DNA of 64,000 nucleotides from Methylomagnum ishizawai (lineage in GTDB: Bacteria; Pseudomonadota; Gammaproteobacteria; Methylococcales; Methylococcaceae): NCBI RefSeq assembly GCF_900155475.1, contig NZ_FXAM01000001.1, positions 3,978,881 through 4,042,880 of the forward strand, given 5' to 3'. A program made the position numbers and the translations under genes. Of the stretch, positions 56,145 through 64,000 are shown one piece after another. The notes under the pieces are model-generated. The model made no database searches. It worked only from the letters and a program-made list of their open reading frames with translations, and had not been told where the DNA came from. Every line of letters starts with the position of its first letter. Within the stretch, counting starts at the first letter, position 1.

Positions 56145-56966
56145 TTATTTCCGACCCCGAACAATCATTTTGTCGGTTCGTTTGTTATTACGCGTCTTAT
56201 AGCCCTTAGTAGGCACACCCCAAGGCGATACCGGATGCCTTCCCCCAGAAGTGCGACCTTCACCACCACCATGGGGATGATCCACTGGATTCATCGCTAC
56301 ACCGCGAACAGTAGGACGAATGCCACGCCAACGCGATGCGCCCGCCTTACCCAGCGAAGCTAGGTTATGCTCATTATTGGAGACCTCACCAATAACGCCT
56401 TTACAATCGATCAGAATTTTGCGCATTTCTCCAGAGCGCAGTCTAATCGTCGCATAAGCGCCATCCTTAGCGACCAATTGCACGGAAGCCCCGCCAGCAC
56501 GCGCTATCTGGGCTCCTTTACCGGGCTTAAGTTCGACGCAATGAATCACGGAACCTACCGGCATATTCCGCACAGGCAGCGAATTACCCACTTTAATAGG
56601 GGCAAACTCGGACGATATGATTTCTTGTCCGACAAGCAAGCCTTTAGGAGCGATCATATACCTACGCTCGCCATCGCTATACACAACCAAAGCGATATGG
56701 GCGGTCCGATTAGGATCATACTCAATTCTTTCCACCCTCCCCGGAATGTCGAGTTTATCCCGCTTAAAGTCAATCAACCGGTAAAACTGTTTATGCCCAC
56801 CCCCTTTATGGCGGGTAGTCACATGTCCTTGATTATTTCTTCCCGAACTTCTAGTCTTTTTTTCCAACAACGGAGCATGGGGACGCCCCTTATATAATCC
56901 ATCGGTTTTCACCCGAACTACGAATCGCGACCCCGCCGATGTCGGCTTAGATTTTACAAGCGCCAT
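56145..56966 (-). CDS. rplB: 50S ribosomal protein L2
   Basis: 273 residues. [20 protein letters not shown], the central [20 protein letters not shown], and the C-terminal [20 protein letters not shown] are universal L2 sequences near the peptidyl-transferase centre. GC content begins to rise in this gene. Confidence 0.98.
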   Translation of the reverse strand: MALVKSKPTSAGSRFVVRVKTDGLYKGRPHAPLLEKKTRSSGRNNQGHVTTRHKGGGHKQFYRLIDFKRDKLDIPGRVERIEYDPNRTAHIALVVYSDGERRYMIAPKGLLVGQEIISSEFAPIKVGNSLPVRNMPVGSVIHCVELKPGKGAQIARAGGASVQLVAKDGAYATIRLRSGEMRKILIDCKGVIGEVSNNEHNLASLGKAGASRWRGIRPTVRGVAMNPVDHPHGGGEGRTSGGRHPVSPWGVPTKGYKTRNNKRTDKMIVRGRK

Positions 56967-57018
56967 TTGAAAATCCTATCTCAATGCTAATTATACTAAC
57001 CGCTTATAAGTTAGCTTT

Positions 57019-57312
57019 TCATGCCGCAGAAAAATCTATCTCGGACCCCGGTTTAAGCTTTACATAAGCTTTTTTCCAGTCTGAGCGAGTTCCAAGAAAA
57101 CGCCCAAAGCGTTTGACTTTTCCTTGCACGTTTAATACGTTCACCGATTCGACTTGGACTTTGAATAGGAACTCCACCGCACGCTTGATTTGATTTTTCG
57201 TGGCGGTCTTCTTCACCCGGAATACCACTTGCCGATTTTTTTCACCTGCCAAAGTAGTCTTTTCCGAAATGATCGGCGCATCCAGAATGCTCATCAAATC
57301 CGTCTGCTTCAT
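57019..57312 (-). CDS. rplW: 50S ribosomal protein L23
   Basis: 97 residues with [40 protein letters not shown] and [18 protein letters not shown]. It is at the exit-tunnel site bound by SRP and trigger factor. The start overlaps rplD by four bases. Confidence 0.97.
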   Translation of the reverse strand: MKQTDLMSILDAPIISEKTTLAGEKNRQVVFRVKKTATKNQIKRAVEFLFKVQVESVNVLNVQGKVKRFGRFLGTRSDWKKAYVKLKPGSEIDFSAA

Positions 57313-57923
57313 GATAATCCAGCCTCAATTTTTTTAGCCGCTTCGGCAGTAATAACAACTTTTTCGCTGTGGACCAAAGCTACCGGACTGAGCGAGTTCA
57401 CATCACAGATACCGATATGAGGGATATTCCTAGCCGCTAAATACAAGTTATTATCGATGCTATCAGCGATTAATAATCCTTTATCAACACCTAGACCTTT
57501 CAACTTATCCAATAAAACCTTGGTTTTTGGTTCGGATGGGCTAAGATCGGTAGCGACCACCAACCGTCCTTGCCGCAGCAATTCCGAAAATATCGAGCGC
57601 ATTGCCGCACGATACATTTTCTTATTGAGTTTCTGCGAAAAATCACGATTTCTAGCGGCGAAAGTCACGCCACCCGTACGCCACAAAGGACTCCGGCTTG
57701 TACCTGCCCTAGCGCGACCACTGCCTTTTTGCCGCCACGGCTTAGCGCCGCCACCGCTGACATCGGAACGGGTTTTCTGGCCTTTAGTGCCCGAACGCCC
57801 ACCCGCCATATAAGCGACCACCAGCTGATGGACCAGAGCTTCGTTATATTGAACACCAAAAACGGCATCCGAAACCGCCAAAGCGGATTCAGAATTACTT
57901 GCCGATGGAATCTGAAGAGTCAT
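57309..57923 (-). CDS. rplD: 50S ribosomal protein L4
   Basis: 204 residues. [20 protein letters not shown], then [20 protein letters not shown] and [20 protein letters not shown] form the tunnel loop. In E. coli L4 autoregulates the S10 operon. Confidence 0.97.
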   Translation of the reverse strand: MTLQIPSASNSESALAVSDAVFGVQYNEALVHQLVVAYMAGGRSGTKGQKTRSDVSGGGAKPWRQKGSGRARAGTSRSPLWRTGGVTFAARNRDFSQKLNKKMYRAAMRSIFSELLRQGRLVVATDLSPSEPKTKVLLDKLKGLGVDKGLLIADSIDNNLYLAARNIPHIGICDVNSLSPVALVHSEKVVITAEAAKKIEAGLS

Positions 57924-57936
57924 TTAAAAGATCCCC

Positions 57937-58572
57937 TTATTTTTTCACGGCGGGTTTGATAACCACATCTCCGCCTTTCGGGCCAGGAATTGCGCCTTTT
58001 ATCAATAGCAAAGATTTTTCGGGATTAATCGCGCAAATCTTAAGACTTTGGACCGTCACATTCTCATGTCCCATGTGACCGGCCATTTTCTTGCCTTTGA
58101 AAACACGGCCTGGGGTTTGGTTTTGGCCGATAGAGCCGGGCGCACGGTGCGAAAGCGAGTTGCCGTGGGTGGCATCCTGGGTCCTGAAATTATGGCGCTT
58201 CACCACGCCGGCAAACCCTTTACCGATACTGACACCACGCACATCGACGAATTGGCCTTCTTGGAAAAGATCGACGCCGAATTCCTGACCTACACTATAA
58301 GGCCCGGTATCGCCATCCAATCTAAACTCCCACAAACCCCGACCTGCTTCCACACTGGCTTTGGCATAATGGCCCGCCATAGGTTTGGAAAGACATGAAC
58401 GCTTCTTGCTACCGGTGGTTATTTGTATCGCACGATATCCATCCGTGTCTTCGTTTTTGACCTGGACTACACGATTGGGCTCCACATGCACCACCGAAAC
58501 AGGAACCGCAGCTCCATCTTCGGTATAGATGCGGGTCATACCACATTTCCGTCCAATCAACCCTAGCGTCAT
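57937..58572 (-). CDS. rplC: 50S ribosomal protein L3
   Basis: 211 residues from [20 protein letters not shown], with [20 protein letters not shown] and [20 protein letters not shown], where the Gln of GQNQTP is the residue methylated by PrmB in E. coli. Confidence 0.98.
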   Translation of the reverse strand: MTLGLIGRKCGMTRIYTEDGAAVPVSVVHVEPNRVVQVKNEDTDGYRAIQITTGSKKRSCLSKPMAGHYAKASVEAGRGLWEFRLDGDTGPYSVGQEFGVDLFQEGQFVDVRGVSIGKGFAGVVKRHNFRTQDATHGNSLSHRAPGSIGQNQTPGRVFKGKKMAGHMGHENVTVQSLKICAINPEKSLLLIKGAIPGPKGGDVVIKPAVKK

Positions 58573-58596
58573 TGATGACTCCTGGAATACGCTTTT

Positions 58597-58908
58597 TTAA
58601 TTCAACTTAATCTGGACATCGACGCCAGCAGCCAAATCTAGCTTCATTAGGGCGTCCACCGTTTTATCAGTGGGCTCGATGATGTCCATGAGACGCTTAT
58701 GGGTCCGAAGCTCATATTGATCACGCGCATCTTTATTGACGTGCGGGGAGATCAGAACCGTATAACGCTCTATCTTGGTTGGCAAAGGAATCGGACCCAA
58801 AACCTGGGCACCGGTCCGCTTGGCGGTTTCCACGATTTCGTTGGCCGATTGGTCGATTAAACGATGGTCAAAGGCTTTCAATCGAATGCGGATTCTTTGT
58901 TTCTGCAC
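58597..58908 (-). CDS. rpsJ: 30S ribosomal protein S10
   Basis: 103 residues, [20 protein letters not shown] to DVQIKLN. It is also NusE, the antitermination factor. It follows tuf by only four bases, so no separate S10 operon promoter region or L4 leader exists here; the S10 genes are likely read through from the str promoter. Confidence 0.98.
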   Translation of the reverse strand: MQKQRIRIRLKAFDHRLIDQSANEIVETAKRTGAQVLGPIPLPTKIERYTVLISPHVNKDARDQYELRTHKRLMDIIEPTDKTVDALMKLDLAAGVDVQIKLN

Positions 58909-58912
58909 GAGT

Positions 58913-60103
<1,191 letters not shown>

Positions 60104-60141
60104 GACTAAATACCTCTTAACTTCAATTTTTTCTCGAGTTC

Positions 60142-62241
60142 TTAACCTACAGACGCTCTTTTTATAACGGCTTCCGCGATATTTGGTGGAGCTTCCTGAT
60201 ATTTCTTAAATTCCATGGAATAGGTGGCGCGCCCCTGGCTCAAGGAACGCAAAGTCGTGGAGTAACCGAACATTTCCGCCAGAGGAACTTCGGCTTTCAA
60301 CACTTTCACACCCGCATTGTCGTCCATACCCAATATTATTCCGCGTCGCCGGTTCAAATCACCGACGACATCCCCCATGTAATCCTCGGGAGTTTCGACT
60401 TCGACACTCATCATAGGCTCTAGCAAGACCGGATTGGCTTTGCGAGCGCCGTCCTTGAAACACATCGATCCCGCGATTTTGAATGCCATTTCGTTGGAAT
60501 CCACATCGTGATACGAGCCATCGAATAAAGTGACTTTCACATCCACGACGGGGAAGCCAGCCAATATACCATTTTTCAATTGCTCTTGCACACCTTTATC
60601 CACAGCGGGAATATATTCCCTCGGTACCACACCACCTACGATACCATTCACAAATTGGTAACCGCCCGACTCCAAAGGCTCGATGCGCAACCACACATGG
60701 CCATATTGGCCACGCCCGCCGGTCTGCCGAATGTACTTGCCTTCCTGCTCGACTTGCTTGCGGATGGTTTCGCGGTAAGCCACTTGGGGAGCGCCGACAT
60801 TGGCGTCCACCTTGAACTCCCGCTTCATACGATCCACGATGATTTCCAGATGCAATTCACCCATGCCGGAAATGATCGTCTGGCCCGACTCCTCGTCGGT
60901 GCGCACCCGGAACGAGGGGTCTTCCTGGACGAGGCGTTGCAAAGCCAAGCCCATCTTTTCCTGGTCGCTCTTGGTCTTGGGTTCGACGGCGACCGAAATC
61001 ACCGGCTCGGGGAACTCCATGCGCTCCAGCACCACGGGCTTGTCGAGGGAAGATAGCGTGGTCCCGGTAACGATATCCTTGAGGCCGACACAACACGCGA
61101 TATCGCCCGCCCGGATTTCCTTGATATCCACACGGTCGTTGGCGTGCATCCGCAACAAACGTCCGATGCGTTCTTTATTGCCGGTCTGGGAATTGATGAC
61201 GCTATCGCCGGAATTCAGTACGCCCGAATAGACACGGACAAAGGTCAAGGAACCGACAAAGGGGTCGGTCATGATCTTGAAGGCCAGGGCGGAGAAGGGT
61301 TCGTCGTCGCTGGAATGGCGCTCGATGGGATTGCCCTTATTGGCATCCACACCTTTGATCGCGGGGATATCGACCGGGGAAGGCAGGAAATCGATCACGG
61401 CATCCAGCATGGCCTGCACGCCTTTGTTCTTGAAAGCCGAACCGCAGAGCATCGGCACGATTTCCAAGGCGATGGTGCGCTTGCGTAACGCGGCTTTGAT
61501 GTCTTCCTCACCCAATTCACCGCCTTCGAGATACTTTTCCATGAGTTCTTCGGAAGACTCGGCGGCGACCTCGACCATCTTTTCGCGCCATTCGGCGGCG
61601 AGTCCGGCAAGTTCGGCAGGAATATCGGAATAGGTGAAGGTCGCGCCGTTGTCGGCTTCGCTCCAGATGATCGATTTCATCTTGATCAAATCGACCACGC
61701 CCTTGAAGCCCTCTTCGGCTCCTATGGGGAGTTGGATCGGAACGGGATTGGCATGGAGGCGCTCCCGCATCTGGTGGTAAACCTTGAAGAAATCCGCGCC
61801 GGAACGATCCATCTTGTTCACGAACGCGATGCGCGGAACCCCGTATTTGGTGGCTTGCCGCCATACCGTTTCCGATTGGGGTTGCACGCCGCCCACCGCG
61901 CAATACAGCATGCAAGCCCCGTCGAGTACGCGCATGGAACGCTCCACCTCAATGGTGAAATCGACGTGGCCGGGGGTATCGATGATATTGATCTGGTGCT
62001 CGGGGTAGTTCAACCCCATCCCACGCCAATGGGTCGTGGTCGCGGCGGAGGTGATGGTGATGCCACGCTCCTGCTCTTGCTCCATCCAGTCCATGGTCGC
62101 GGCACCATCATGGACTTCGCCGATTTTGTGATTGATGCCGGTGTAGAACAGAACCCGCTCGGTGGTCGTGGTCTTACCGGCATCGATATGTGCGGATATC
62201 CCAATATTGCGATATCGTTCGATGGGAGTTGTACGTGCCAC
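60142..62241 (-). CDS. fusA: Elongation factor G
   Basis: 699 residues from [20 protein letters not shown]. GTPase motifs are [18 protein letters not shown] and NKMDRSG; domain IV has [16 protein letters not shown]. It drives translocation. It stands between rpsG (42 bases) and tuf (38 bases), the E. coli str order. Confidence 0.98.
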   Translation of the reverse strand: MARTTPIERYRNIGISAHIDAGKTTTTERVLFYTGINHKIGEVHDGAATMDWMEQEQERGITITSAATTTHWRGMGLNYPEHQINIIDTPGHVDFTIEVERSMRVLDGACMLYCAVGGVQPQSETVWRQATKYGVPRIAFVNKMDRSGADFFKVYHQMRERLHANPVPIQLPIGAEEGFKGVVDLIKMKSIIWSEADNGATFTYSDIPAELAGLAAEWREKMVEVAAESSEELMEKYLEGGELGEEDIKAALRKRTIALEIVPMLCGSAFKNKGVQAMLDAVIDFLPSPVDIPAIKGVDANKGNPIERHSSDDEPFSALAFKIMTDPFVGSLTFVRVYSGVLNSGDSVINSQTGNKERIGRLLRMHANDRVDIKEIRAGDIACCVGLKDIVTGTTLSSLDKPVVLERMEFPEPVISVAVEPKTKSDQEKMGLALQRLVQEDPSFRVRTDEESGQTIISGMGELHLEIIVDRMKREFKVDANVGAPQVAYRETIRKQVEQEGKYIRQTGGRGQYGHVWLRIEPLESGGYQFVNGIVGGVVPREYIPAVDKGVQEQLKNGILAGFPVVDVKVTLFDGSYHDVDSNEMAFKIAGSMCFKDGARKANPVLLEPMMSVEVETPEDYMGDVVGDLNRRRGIILGMDDNAGVKVLKAEVPLAEMFGYSTTLRSLSQGRATYSMEFKKYQEAPPNIAEAVIKRASVG

Positions 62242-62283
62242 TGCCGGGTCCTCGATTGGATTGCTTGTCTACACCGGCCTATA

Positions 62284-62757
62284 TCACCAGCGATAATGGG
62301 AAAATGCCTTATTGGCTTCGGCCATTCTATGCGTATCTTCACGCTTCTTGACCGCCGATCCCCGGTTATCGTGGGCGTCGAGCAACTCGCCGGCCAGTTT
62401 GGCGACCATGCCTTTTTCACTGCGCTTGCGGGCGGAATCGATCAGCCAGCGCATCGCCAAAGCCACGCGGCGGGAAGGGCGCACTTCGACCGGCACCTGA
62501 TAGGTGGCACCACCGACGCGGCGGGATTTCACTTCCACCAAGGGTTGAACGTTGTCCAAGGCCCTTTGCAGGACGTCGAGCGAGGAAGCTTGGCTGTTCT
62601 TGGCCTGGATTTGATCGAGAGCGCCGTAGACGACCTGCTCGGCCACCGATTTCTTGCCGCTCACCATCAGCATGTTTACGAACCTAGCGAGGGTTTCGCT
62701 GCCGAAACGTGGGTCGGGGATCAATTCTCTTTTCTGGGAAACTCTTCTTCTTGACAT
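62284..62757 (-). CDS. rpsG: 30S ribosomal protein S7
   Basis: 157 residues from [20 protein letters not shown], with [20 protein letters not shown] and [20 protein letters not shown]. In E. coli it represses the str operon. Confidence 0.97.
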   Translation of the reverse strand: MSRRRVSQKRELIPDPRFGSETLARFVNMLMVSGKKSVAEQVVYGALDQIQAKNSQASSLDVLQRALDNVQPLVEVKSRRVGGATYQVPVEVRPSRRVALAMRWLIDSARKRSEKGMVAKLAGELLDAHDNRGSAVKKREDTHRMAEANKAFSHYRW

Positions 62758-62774
62758 GACTTATCCAGCCTTAA

Positions 62775-63149
62775 TTAACTTTTCGGTCTCTTCGCGCCGT
62801 ACTTGGAACGGCCTTGACGACGCTTCTGCACACCGGCGGTATCGAGGCTGCCGCGCACAACGTGGTAACGCACACCCGGCAAGTCCTTGACACGGCCGCC
62901 GCGGATCAATACCACGGAGTGTTCTTGCAGATTGTGGCCTTCGCCACCGATATAACTACTGACTTCGGCACCGTTGGTCAGCCGCACGCGGGCCACTTTC
63001 CTCAACGCCGAATTGGGCTTTTTCGGAGTCGTCGTATAGACACGAGTACAAACCCCACGCCGCTGCGGGCAACCCTCAAGCGCAGGCACGTTGCTTTTCT
63101 CTTTCTTGCGTACTCGCGGCTTACGAACCAACTGATTAATCGTGGTCAT
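62775..63149 (-). CDS. rpsL: 30S ribosomal protein S12
   Basis: 124 residues from [20 protein letters not shown]. The streptomycin-site segment reads [20 protein letters not shown], with the usual Lys at position 43 (PKKPNS), and the [20 protein letters not shown] end is standard. The start at 63149 gives the E. coli length; an ATG two codons upstream is possible. It is the first gene of the translation block. Confidence 0.97.
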   Translation of the reverse strand: MTTINQLVRKPRVRKKEKSNVPALEGCPQRRGVCTRVYTTTPKKPNSALRKVARVRLTNGAEVSSYIGGEGHNLQEHSVVLIRGGRVKDLPGVRYHVVRGSLDTAGVQKRRQGRSKYGAKRPKS

Positions 63150-63264
63150 TTCCAAAAAACTCCGATATTGCTCAACCCCTGGAATCCCAACCCAGCCAAG
63201 CGGCGGCTTTTTCTTTCACGTTGCGCCGCAAAAGCCCCACCTGGACCCGCTGGTAAAGCGGGCA

Positions 63265-63293
63265 AATTTAAGCGAAGGACGCTTGGCTGTCAA
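63265..63293 (-). promoter_or_regulatory. Strong sigma-70 promoter of the rpsL (str-S10-spc-alpha) block
   Basis: Minus-strand TTGACA (63288-63293, perfect) and TAAATT (63265-63270) are exactly 17 bases apart. Transcription would start near 63258, leaving a leader of about 110 bases before rpsL. No other clear promoter was seen down to rplQ, so much of the block may be one transcript (inference). Confidence 0.75.
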
Positions 63294-63353
63294 TAGAAGG
63301 CCGCTTCATCGACCGGCATCGATCGGCACGGCGCGTTCGCGGCTTGCGAAAAC

Positions 63354-63384
63354 AAAAAAGGCTTGCGTTTTCGCAAGCCTTTTT
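63354..63384. terminator. Bidirectional Rho-independent terminator between tRNA-Asn and rpsL
   Basis: AAAAAGGCTTGCG (63355-63367) and CGCAAGCCTTTTT (63372-63384) form a perfect 13-base inverted repeat with a TTTT loop, giving T runs on both strands. It ends the tRNA transcript and isolates the rpsL promoter. Confidence 0.93.
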
Positions 63385-63391
63385 ATTGATT

Positions 63392-63467
63392 TGGCTCCCC
63401 CGGACGGGCTCGAACCGCCGACCCGGTGATTAACAGTCACCTGCTCTACCGACTGAGCTACAGGGGA
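63392..63467 (-). tRNA. tRNA-Asn (GTT)
   Basis: 76 bases on the minus strand, beginning TCCCCTGTAGCTCAG and ending GGGGAGCCA with the CCA encoded. D arm, anticodon loop CTGTTAA (anticodon GTT), and the T loop GTTCGAGCC are all present; the acceptor stem pairs fully. Confidence 0.97.
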
Positions 63468-63509
63468 TTGGTATCTGGATTTTCCACAGCATCCACTTTG
63501 GGGAAAAAG

Positions 63510-63586
63510 TGGCGCGCCCGGAGAGATTCGAACTCCCGACCACCTAGTTCGTAGCCAGGTACTCTATCCAACTGAGCTACGGGCGC
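63510..63586 (-). tRNA. tRNA-Arg (ACG)
   Basis: 77 bases on the minus strand, GCGCCCGTAGCTCAG to CCGGGCGCGCCA with the CCA encoded. The anticodon loop CTACGAA gives ACG (inosine at the wobble position after TadA action). The T loop is GTTCGAATC. It is the first gene of a two-tRNA unit; 42 bases separate it from tRNA-Asn. Confidence 0.97.
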
Positions 63587-63601
63587 GCTGTGGAAGCAGG
63601 A

Positions 63602-63630
63602 ATTATCTATGGATGACCGAGCCATGTCAA
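63602..63630 (-). promoter_or_regulatory. Strong sigma-70 promoter of the tRNA-Arg/tRNA-Asn unit
   Basis: Minus-strand TTGACA (63625-63630) and GATAAT (63602-63607) are 17 bases apart. The predicted start is about ten bases before the mature 5' end of tRNA-Arg. Confidence 0.8.
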
Positions 63631-63822
63631 CTATTCGGCAAAAAATTTCATATCCCGGCGCTTGGGTCTCCCTACCCACCGGCCCGGCCATCCGCGTTCA
63701 CAGTATTCGAACCTACGAGCATCCAAGGCACCAGCGTATAAGCCAATCAGTCCAAACAATGCGCGGCCAGGCCTTGGCCCTATAATAGCCCGCAAGATTC
63801 AAAGCCCAGCCGATCCACACCT

Positions 63823-64000
63823 ATGAATGCCCAGCCCCACACCGTTTTCATCGACTCCACCGCCCACCTGCGGGAATTCTGCGCCGCCCTGCAAGATGCC
63901 GACTGGCTGGCCGTGGACACCGAATTCCTGCGCGAAAAGACCTACTATCCCAAGTTCTGCCTGTTGCAGATCGCCTGCGGTCCGCAGGTGGCCTGCATCG
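63823..64000 (+). CDS. rnd: Ribonuclease D (5' part; cut by window edge)
   Basis: 59 residues are visible from MNAQPHTVFIDSTAHLREFC. LAVDTEFLREKTYYPKFCLL and QIACG form the first exonuclease motif (DTE) of the DEDD family of RNase D, which trims tRNA 3' ends. A TATAAT at 63781-63786 could be its -10 box, though no good -35 was found. Its placement next to tRNA genes is suggestive only. Confidence 0.9.
   Translation, partial: MNAQPHTVFIDSTAHLREFCAALQDADWLAVDTEFLREKTYYPKFCLLQIACGPQVACI

Noticed and set aside
63781-63786. TATAAT as a full rnd promoter
   Set aside because: The -10 match is perfect, but the bases 17 upstream do not resemble a -35 box and there is no extended -10, so it is only noted under rnd.

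Overview
The window looks like chromosomal DNA of a GC-rich gammaproteobacterial methanotroph or methylotroph (Methylococcaceae-like; inference). The evidence is an fhcA-fhcD-fhcC cluster for tetrahydromethanopterin-linked formaldehyde oxidation, a PrsT-like TPR protein of PEP-CTERM/exosortase systems, a zwf-gnd pair, many c-type cytochrome and copper-handling genes, and an S10-spc-alpha ribosomal cluster in the gammaproteobacterial order. No phage, insertion sequence, CRISPR array or rRNA operon was seen.

Layout. 1-0.5 kb: rpmA (cut by the window edge) and rplU with their promoter. 0.7-4.2 kb: fhcA-fhcD-fhcC, with a promoter before fhcA and a terminator after fhcC; fhcB is not present. 4.3-7.3 kb: a catalase-family protein and a RoxA-like dihaem cytochrome c. 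7.8-9.5 kb: an RbfA-domain protein joined to the RNA ligase RtcB, ended by a strong terminator. 9.7-10.9 kb: palindromic repeats and an EamA transporter whose stop codon lies in a repeat. 11-15.3 kb: an MCE-domain lipoprotein, then divergently a ba3-type cytochrome oxidase operon (a 49-residue subunit IIa-like protein, subunit II, subunit I, dihaem cytochrome c, TPR protein). 15.4-20.5 kb: a metallo-beta-lactamase hydrolase, a zinc-ribbon/DUF3426 protein, and prmA-accC-accB-aroQ. 20.6-24.3 kb: cutA, a DsbD with a duplicated N-terminal domain, a TlpA-like thioredoxin and FxsA. 24.4-26.4 kb: an HMA-TauE/SafE-cupredoxin fusion overlapping a methyltransferase gene. 26.5-34 kb: the PrsT-like protein, a DUF72 protein, zwf, gnd and a potassium channel. 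34.1-41.1 kb: an RND efflux system and an AI-2E family permease. 41.2-45.2 kb: a small hypothetical protein, BatB/C and BatD.

45.4-63.2 kb, all on the minus strand, holds the translation block: rpsL-rpsG-fusA-tuf, then rpsJ to rplQ with secY and rpoA, read from a near-consensus promoter upstream of rpsL. 63.4-63.6 kb: tRNA-Arg(ACG) and tRNA-Asn(GTT) with their own promoter and a terminator that separates them from rpsL. The plus-strand start of an RNase D gene closes the window.

The most striking global feature is base composition. Most of the window is about 60-67% GC by hand counts of single lines, but the 3' part of batD and the ribosomal genes from about 44.5 to 57.5 kb fall to about 27-47% GC, returning to high GC at tuf. 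Other points worth a second look are the RbfA-like/RtcB pair, the double DsbD alpha domain, the fhc cluster without fhcB, the catalase-like/RoxA-like pair, and the copper-type fusion protein.
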